A stretch of 11,749 nt of DNA, from positions 1 through 11,749 of the forward strand of contig JBOHHM010000062.1 of assembly GCA_050725495.1 (NCBI GenBank), read 5' to 3'. Below are positions 7,282-11,749 of this stretch, in pieces; within the stretch, counting starts at the first letter, position 1, and every line of letters starts with the position of its first letter. Below the pieces are notes generated by a model. The model was given only the letters and a program-made list of their open reading frames with translations, searched no databases and was not told the DNA's origin. The stretch is from JBOHHM01 sp050725495 (GTDB lineage Bacteria > Pseudomonadota > Gammaproteobacteria > Burkholderiales > Burkholderiaceae_C). The position numbers and the translations under genes were made by a program.

Positions 7282-8318
7282 ACCGACTGAATTTCCTCCG
7301 TCCCGGAAAGCCGGTCCAGTGGGTGGCGCTAGTCGTGATCGCCGTGGCCCTGTTGCTCTTGCCCAGGTTCTCGGTGGGCTCGGGCATGGAGTTCACGGCC
7401 GACATCCTGATCTACGCAGTGATGGCCATCGGGCTCTACGTGCAACTGGCCTTGCTGGGGCTGGTCAACTTCGGCTTCAGCGCATTCTTCGGGCTTGGCG
7501 GTTATCTGGGCGCCATCTTCCTGATGCGCGTTTCGCCGGACCTGCTCACCTCGTTCGCCTTCGCTGCCCTGTGCTCTGCCGTGGTCGCCGCGCTGTTCGG
7601 ACTGATTGCCCTGAAGACCAAGAACACGGCCTTCACGATGATCACGCTGACCTTTTCGCAGCTGCTGTATGTGCTGGCCGTGGCGGACGACCGTTGGACC
7701 GGTGGCGTCAACGGGCTCACGGGCGTGCCCCGTCCTCGCCTTCCTGCGTGGGTGAGTGAGCCCCTGGGGCTTTCGCTCGACTCGGATGCCGGCTTTTACT
7801 ACCTGTGCGTTGCCGTGTTTGCACTCACGGTCTGGCTGGTGTGGATCCTGCAGCGGTCGCGACTGGGTTCCGTGTTGGCAGGGATTCGCGAGAACGAAGA
7901 GCGCATGGTGGTCCTGGGCTATCCGGTGCAGGCGTACAAGCTCGCTGGCTTCGTGATCTCCGGGGTCATCGGCGGCTATGCCGGGTACATGAACGCCACG
8001 CTATTCGGCTATGTGGGGCCAGGCGCCTTGTTCTGGACCATGTCGGGCGAGGCCCTGCTCATGGTCATCCTGGGTGGAACGGCGTCCCTGGCGGGCCCGG
8101 TGGTGGGCGCGGCTGTCTTCATCGGCATCTCGCACTATGCCGTGTCGTTCACCGATCACTGGCGTCTGTATGTGGGTCTGGCCTTCATTGCCATCGTGCT
8201 GTTCGCGCCGCAAGGCCTGGTGAAGATCATCAAAGACCGGTTTGCACGATCCCTGCGCCTGCACCAGCCAAAGGCACCGGCTGCTGCGCCGCTGGCCACC
8301 AAAGGGGAGGTGGGCTGA
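7278..8318 (+). CDS. livM: branched-chain-type ABC transporter permease LivM
   Basis: The second permease of the importer has 346 residues and about nine to ten hydrophobic segments. Family marks are VNFGFSAFFGLGGYLGAI in the first third, the TGGVNGLTGVPRP loop (a variant of the usual TGGSDGL), and the coupling loop LAGIRENEERMVVLGYPV around residues 201-218. The C-terminus ends in a charged, Ala/Pro-rich tail after VLFAPQGLVKIIKD. The start overlaps the livH stop by ATGA, and the stop overlaps the livG start by one base (TGATG), so the three products are probably made in step. The product works only as a heterodimer with LivH. Confidence 0.94.
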   Translation: MNRLNFLRPGKPVQWVALVVIAVALLLLPRFSVGSGMEFTADILIYAVMAIGLYVQLALLGLVNFGFSAFFGLGGYLGAIFLMRVSPDLLTSFAFAALCSAVVAALFGLIALKTKNTAFTMITLTFSQLLYVLAVADDRWTGGVNGLTGVPRPRLPAWVSEPLGLSLDSDAGFYYLCVAVFALTVWLVWILQRSRLGSVLAGIRENEERMVVLGYPVQAYKLAGFVISGVIGGYAGYMNATLFGYVGPGALFWTMSGEALLMVILGGTASLAGPVVGAAVFIGISHYAVSFTDHWRLYVGLAFIAIVLFAPQGLVKIIKDRFARSLRLHQPKAPAAAPLATKGEVG

Positions 8319-9070
8319 TGAACGCAATTGAACTCAAGAGCGTTGGCAAGCGCTTCGGCGAGTTCCAGGCCGTGGGCAGTGTGGACCTGGCGATCCCCCA
8401 GCAGCAACGCTGTGCCTTGCTGGGCCCCAACGGTGCGGGCAAGACGACGCTGCTGAACCTCATCAGCGGGCGGCTCGCGCTGAGCAGCGGCTCCATCGTG
8501 ATCAACGGGCACGACATGAGCCATGAGCCTGCGGGCAAGCGTGCGCGCCTGGGTGTGGGGCGCAGCTTCCAGAAGACCAATATCTTTCCGCAGCTCTCCC
8601 TGCTGGAGAACGTGCGGCTGGGTCTGCAGGCGCTTCAGCTGGCCCGCAACTGGAACCCCTGGAGCCCCATCGATGCTGACGAGGCGCTGCGCGAGCGTGC
8701 CACGGCCATGCTGCGGCGCGTCAACATCCGGCGTCCGGTGGATGCGCCGGCCGAGGAGCTGTCGTATGGCGAGCAGCGCCAGCTGGAGCTGGCCATCACA
8801 CTGGCGACCGAGCCACGGATCGTGCTGCTCGACGAGCCCACGGCGGGCATGAGCCCGACCGAGACCGCCCATGTGCTGGAGCTGATGATGGAGCTGCTGC
8901 AGGGACTGACCGTGGTGATCGTCGAGCACGACCTGAGCGTGGTGGACCGCATCGCCGACCGCATCGTCGTGCTGGAGCGCGGTGCCGTGATTGCCGATGG
9001 AAAGCCGGCAGACGTCAAAGCCGACAGCCGTGTTCAGCACGCGTATCTCAAGGGGGCGGTGCATGCTTGA
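8318..9070 (+). CDS. livG: ABC transporter ATP-binding protein LivG
   Basis: This 250-residue ATPase powers the importer from the cytoplasmic side. All motifs are present: Walker A GPNGAGKTT at residues 36-44, Q-loop Gln85 in SFQKTNIFPQ, signature LSYGEQ at 148-153, Walker B IVLLDE at 168-173, and H-loop His204 in VEHD. The signature has Tyr for the usual second Gly position, as is common in LivG. The frame is open well upstream, but the start at 8318 is supported by GGGGAGG at 8304-8310 and the one-base overlap with livM. It lacks the C-terminal extra helix seen in longer LivG proteins, so the length is at the lower end of the family. Confidence 0.93.
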   Translation: MNAIELKSVGKRFGEFQAVGSVDLAIPQQQRCALLGPNGAGKTTLLNLISGRLALSSGSIVINGHDMSHEPAGKRARLGVGRSFQKTNIFPQLSLLENVRLGLQALQLARNWNPWSPIDADEALRERATAMLRRVNIRRPVDAPAEELSYGEQRQLELAITLATEPRIVLLDEPTAGMSPTETAHVLELMMELLQGLTVVIVEHDLSVVDRIADRIVVLERGAVIADGKPADVKADSRVQHAYLKGAVHA

Positions 9071-9764
9071 AGTTCGTCAACTCGCGGCAGGCTATGACCG
9101 CTTTGCCGTGCTGTCCGACATCGGCTTTCGCATGAACGAAGGCACGTTCCTGGGCATCGTGGGCCGCAACGGGGTGGGCAAGACCACCTTGCTCAAGACG
9201 CTGGCGGGCCTGGTCAAGCCGTCATCGGGCGCCATCGATTTTCGCGGCAAGAACATCGTCGGGCTGGAGACCACACAGGTGGCCCGCAGCGGCATATCGC
9301 TGGTGCTGGACCGCAAGGGCATCTTTGCCAGCCTGTCGGTGCTGGAGAACCTGCAACTGGCGCAGCGCCTGGGCGCAACGCGCAAGGAGCGCTGGAGCAT
9401 GGAGGCGGTGCTGTCGATGTTCCCGCGCCTGGCAGAGCGCATCAAGGCGCCTGGGGGCGGGTTGTCGGGCGGCGAGCAGCAAATGCTAGCCATCGGCCGG
9501 GCCCTGCTGACACAGCCCGAACTGCTGCTGCTCGATGAGCCGACCGAGGGGCTGGCCCCCAAGATCGTGGATGAACTGGTCGCCCTCATGCAGCGTCTGG
9601 CCAAGTCGGGGCTCACCGCGATCCTGGTGGACCAGCGCCTGGAGACCGTCTTCGACACCTGCGGCGACGTGCTGGTGATGAGCCGCGGCGAGATCGCCGA
9701 GCGCTCTACATCCGCAGAGCTGCGTCAGCGTCCTGATCTGCTGGAGCAACACCTCGGTGTCTAG
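9063..9764 (+). CDS. livF: ABC transporter ATP-binding protein LivF
   Basis: The partner ATPase has 233 residues, the standard LivF length. Walker A GRNGVGKTT is at 34-42, signature LSGGEQQ at 134-140 and Walker B LLLLDEPTEGLAP around Asp158-Glu159. The H-loop position holds Gln191 in VDQR, where most LivF proteins have VEQN; Gln instead of His is normal for this subunit. The Q-loop region reads LVLDRKGIF rather than the usual VPEGRRIF, a mild departure at the surface that contacts the permease. The start overlaps the end of livG by 8 bases, with AGGGGG about 7 bases ahead. The motifs needed for ATP binding are intact. Confidence 0.93.
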   Translation: MLEVRQLAAGYDRFAVLSDIGFRMNEGTFLGIVGRNGVGKTTLLKTLAGLVKPSSGAIDFRGKNIVGLETTQVARSGISLVLDRKGIFASLSVLENLQLAQRLGATRKERWSMEAVLSMFPRLAERIKAPGGGLSGGEQQMLAIGRALLTQPELLLLDEPTEGLAPKIVDELVALMQRLAKSGLTAILVDQRLETVFDTCGDVLVMSRGEIAERSTSAELRQRPDLLEQHLGV

Positions 9765-9768
9765 AGCA

Positions 9769-9796
9769 CGCCCCACCACGCCGGGGCGCAGGCCCC
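9769..9796 (+). other. two mutually exclusive GC hairpins between livF and the beta-subunit gene
   Basis: CGCCCC (9769-9774) can pair with GGGGCG (9783-9788). Alternatively GGGGC (9783-9787) can pair with GCCCC (9792-9796). Only one can form at a time. No T-run follows, so neither is a standard terminator. They could act as mRNA processing or stability elements at the boundary between transporter and enzyme genes, or be chance in GC-rich DNA. Confidence 0.3.
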
Positions 9797-9826
9797 CAAC
9801 CCAACCACAAACCAAGGAAGCATCCC

Positions 9827-10315
9827 ATGACTGCAAACATCTCGCGCAATGATGTCGAAGAATTCCTGTACCGTGAAGCAGCGCTGCTCGATGGCTGGAA
9901 GCTGGATGAATGGCTGGCCCTGTTCACCGAGGACGCCACGTACCACGTGCCGACCGTGGGAACGGCCCCCGAGGTCACACCAGACAACACGCTGTTCTAC
10001 ATCGCCGACGACCGCCTCCGTCTGCGCGAGCGCGTGGTGCGCTTGCAAAAGAAGGCCGCCCACGTGGAGTGGCCGCGTTCACGCACCCGCCACATGGTGA
10101 CCAATGTGCTGATCGATGAGCGCAGCGAGCAGGAACTGACCGTCTCGGCCGCATTTGCCGTGCACCGCTTCAAGAACGGGCAGGCCGATGTGTATGTGGG
10201 CTCCTACCGCTATCGCCTTGCCGTGGCCCACGGAAAGATCCTGATCCGCGAAAAGCGCTCCATGCTGGACATGGACGCCCTGCGCCCCCATGGCCGCGTC
10301 AGTATTCTTCTTTGA
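9827..10315 (+). CDS. ring-hydroxylating dioxygenase beta subunit
   Basis: This 162-residue protein has the NTF2/SnoaL-like fold of dioxygenase small subunits. The N-terminal helix region EEFLYREAALLDGWKLDEWLALFTEDATYHVP is characteristic. A conserved RLRERVVRLQ segment, SRTRHMVTNV in mid-protein, and a C-terminal KILIREKRSMLDMD strand-turn follow. Beta subunits carry no metal; they hold the alpha3beta3 hexamer together and sometimes influence specificity. AAGGAAG lies 6 bases before the ATG. It must be the partner of the alpha subunit at 1955-3226, since no other alpha gene is visible, yet 6.6 kb separate them. It lies 62 bases after livF and 18 before the dehydrogenase. Resemblance to CmtAc is plausible but not shown. 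Confidence 0.93.
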   Translation: MTANISRNDVEEFLYREAALLDGWKLDEWLALFTEDATYHVPTVGTAPEVTPDNTLFYIADDRLRLRERVVRLQKKAAHVEWPRSRTRHMVTNVLIDERSEQELTVSAAFAVHRFKNGQADVYVGSYRYRLAVAHGKILIREKRSMLDMDALRPHGRVSILL

Positions 10316-10333
10316 GCCCGCATCCCACTGATC

Positions 10334-11125
10334 ATGACAACATCTACCCAATCTCCCGTGGCTGCAGGTGCTCGTTTCAAGGGGCAGGTCGTCGTGGTGA
10401 CCGGCGCCGCCCAGGGCATCGGCCTGGCCATCGCAGAAGCCTTTGCCCGCGAAGGCGCGTCTGTGGCGCTGGCTGACGTCTCCGAGGCGGCCTTGCAGGC
10501 CGCGGTGCAGAAAATCCAGCAAGACTTCGGTGTTCCGGCACTGGGAGTGGGCGGGGATCTGTCATCCGAGGCAGGCGCCCACGCCTTGCTGGAGCGCACG
10601 CAGCTGGCCTTGGGAGAGGCCTCGGTGCTGGTGAACAATGCTGGTGGCGGTGTGATCCTGCCGTTCCTGAGCCACAGCCCTGACACCCTGCGCGCCACTA
10701 TCGACCGCAACCTCTGGACGACGCTGTGGTGCACGCGTGCCTTCCTGCCTGCCATGCTCAAGCACGGCTACGGCCGCATCGTGAACCTGGGCGCAGACTC
10801 GGTGCGCAACGGCCTGGCCGACCATGCGGCCTACAACGCAGCCAAGGGTGGCGTCCATGGGCTGACCACCGGCCTGGCCCGTGAATTCGCGACGGCGGGG
10901 ATCACGGTCAATACGGTTGCACCCTGCGCCGTCAATGGCGAGCCGCTGCGCAAGTTCGTGCGCGAGAAGCCCGAGGTTGCGCAGAAGTTCATGGGCGTGA
11001 TCCCGATGGCGCGGGCTGCGGAGCTGGAGGAAGTGGCCTCGATGGTGACGTATCTGGCTTCCCGCGAAGCTGCTTTCGTCACCGGGCAGGTCATCAGCGT
11101 CAATGGCGGGAGCACGATGTTGTGA
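10334..11125 (+). CDS. SDR-family cis-dihydrodiol dehydrogenase (CmtB-like)
   Basis: This 263-residue SDR probably oxidises the cis-dihydrodiol from the Rieske enzyme to a catechol with NAD+. Motifs are TGAAQGIG at residues 23-30, Asp48 at the end of the second strand (NAD preference), NNAG at 101-104, Asn126, and the catalytic Tyr167-x3-Lys171 in AAYNAAKGG. The catalytic Ser position, 13 residues before Tyr167, reads Ala154 within LGADSVRNG; Ser156 two residues later may take its place. I recall similar GA(D/E)SVRNG segments in CmtB-type dihydroxy-dihydro-p-cumate dehydrogenases, so this may be a subfamily trait rather than damage. The C-terminal TGQVISVNGGSTML is standard. The ribosome-binding site is weak and the gap from the beta gene is 18 bases, so coupling is likely. 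Confidence 0.92.
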   Translation: MTTSTQSPVAAGARFKGQVVVVTGAAQGIGLAIAEAFAREGASVALADVSEAALQAAVQKIQQDFGVPALGVGGDLSSEAGAHALLERTQLALGEASVLVNNAGGGVILPFLSHSPDTLRATIDRNLWTTLWCTRAFLPAMLKHGYGRIVNLGADSVRNGLADHAAYNAAKGGVHGLTTGLAREFATAGITVNTVAPCAVNGEPLRKFVREKPEVAQKFMGVIPMARAAELEEVASMVTYLASREAAFVTGQVISVNGGSTML

Positions 11126-11161
11126 AATCATATCGATGCTTCAACTTCCCAGACACGCAAA

Positions 11162-11749
11162 ATGAGCAAGCAATCACCGTCCGGCCACCTGGCTCCGCAG
11201 TCTCAGCCGCCCGTGAAGCCGAGACGCACGCAGGCCGAGCGAACCGAGGAGACTCGGCGCCGCATCCTGGATGCGGCTGTGGACGTGCTGGCCACCAAGG
11301 GATACGCCGGATTTCGGACCGCCGAGGTGGCCGAGGCGGCAGGCGTATCGCGTGGCGCACAGACCCACCACTTTCCGTCCAAGGACGAATTGATCGTTGC
11401 GGTGGTCGAGCATGTGTTCCACCGGGCGGCCGAGCGGGGACGCAAGCGGGCGCGGCGCGTCAGCTCGGTGGACGAAGCCATCAAGACGCTGTTGTCCGAC
11501 AGCCAGGACTTCTTCTTCAGCGAGCTGTTCCTCATCGCCATGGACCTGGCCATTCAGGGGCGGTTGACGACGGACGTTGGCAACCCGGTGGGCGACATCT
11601 CGGCGGCATCGCGCCTGCCCGTCGAGGCGAGTTGGCTGGAAGCGTTGATCGAATCCGGCGTGCCCGAATCGGTGGCCGAGGACTTGCTGTGGCTCACGAT
11701 CAGTATCGTGCGAGGCCTTGCGGTGCGGCGCCTGTGGCAAAACGACACG
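11162..11749 (+). CDS. TetR-family transcriptional regulator (3' partial)
   Basis: The frame is open from the ATG at 11162 to the right edge (196 codons), so the C-terminal end is missing. A Pro/Gln-rich, then basic N-terminal tail of about 30 residues precedes the TetR DNA-binding domain. That domain runs from RRRILDAA (32-39) through the helix-turn-helix TAEVAEAAGVSRGAQTHHFP (53-72) to SKDELIVAVV. The remaining residues are helical, as in the ligand-binding domain. The gene follows the dehydrogenase by 36 bases in the same direction, with no strong ribosome-binding site, so it is probably the last or near-last gene of the operon and under its own control. TetR-family CymR represses p-cumate genes, and the operator-like repeat at 1892-1915 resembles its site. 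Repression relieved by the aromatic acid is the likely role, as inference. Confidence 0.9.
   Translation, partial: MSKQSPSGHLAPQSQPPVKPRRTQAERTEETRRRILDAAVDVLATKGYAGFRTAEVAEAAGVSRGAQTHHFPSKDELIVAVVEHVFHRAAERGRKRARRVSSVDEAIKTLLSDSQDFFFSELFLIAMDLAIQGRLTTDVGNPVGDISAASRLPVEASWLEALIESGVPESVAEDLLWLTISIVRGLAVRRLWQNDT

Noticed and set aside
7805..8317. Upstream extension of the livG frame
   Set aside because: It overlaps livM in another frame and gives Arg/Gly-rich peptide. The ATG at 8318 with a strong ribosome site and full LivG N-terminus is the true start.
1..11749. Insertion sequences, CRISPR arrays, tRNA/rRNA genes, phage or toxin-antitoxin genes
   Set aside because: I saw no transposase, no regularly spaced repeats, no tRNA-like cloverleaf and no terminal inverted repeats in reading the window.

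Overview
The window reads as high-GC beta-proteobacterial DNA, most likely Burkholderiales (Comamonadaceae or Alcaligenaceae). The reasons are the dense GC-rich codon use, a Bug/TctC-type solute-binding gene (a family greatly expanded in that order), and a Liv-type ABC transporter embedded in an aromatic-degradation operon. The genus is inference only.

Left part (1-1842): the C-terminal end of an unrecognised protein is followed by a short-chain dehydrogenase (SDR) homologue that has lost the usual SDR catalytic residues. Convergent to it, on the minus strand, lies a decayed Bug/TctC-type solute-binding gene with a large internal deletion and no stop at its expected end.

Control region (1843-1954): a short divergent intergenic space holds a near-perfect inverted repeat at 1892-1915. 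It overlaps a plausible -10 box and resembles the operator of CymR, the TetR-family repressor of p-cumate degradation.

Main operon (1955 to beyond the right edge, all plus strand, short gaps or overlaps): Rieske ring-hydroxylating dioxygenase alpha subunit; extradiol (VOC) ring-cleavage dioxygenase; FAH-family hydrolase/isomerase/decarboxylase; a complete Liv-type ABC importer (binding protein, two permeases, two ATPases); the dioxygenase beta subunit; a CmtB-like cis-dihydrodiol dehydrogenase (SDR); and a TetR-family regulator that runs off the window. The logic is a catabolic pathway: the ABC system imports an aromatic (probably carboxylated) substrate, the dioxygenase forms a cis-diol, the SDR re-aromatises it to a catechol, the extradiol enzyme opens the ring, and the FAH-family enzyme processes the ring-cleavage product. 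The TetR protein probably represses the operon through the 1892-1915 operator.

The most notable points are the operator match, the separation of alpha and beta subunit genes by about 6.6 kb containing the whole transporter, the absence of ferredoxin/reductase genes, and the catalytically stripped SDR. The substrate cannot be fixed from sequence alone; p-cumate or a related aromatic carboxylate is the best hypothesis.
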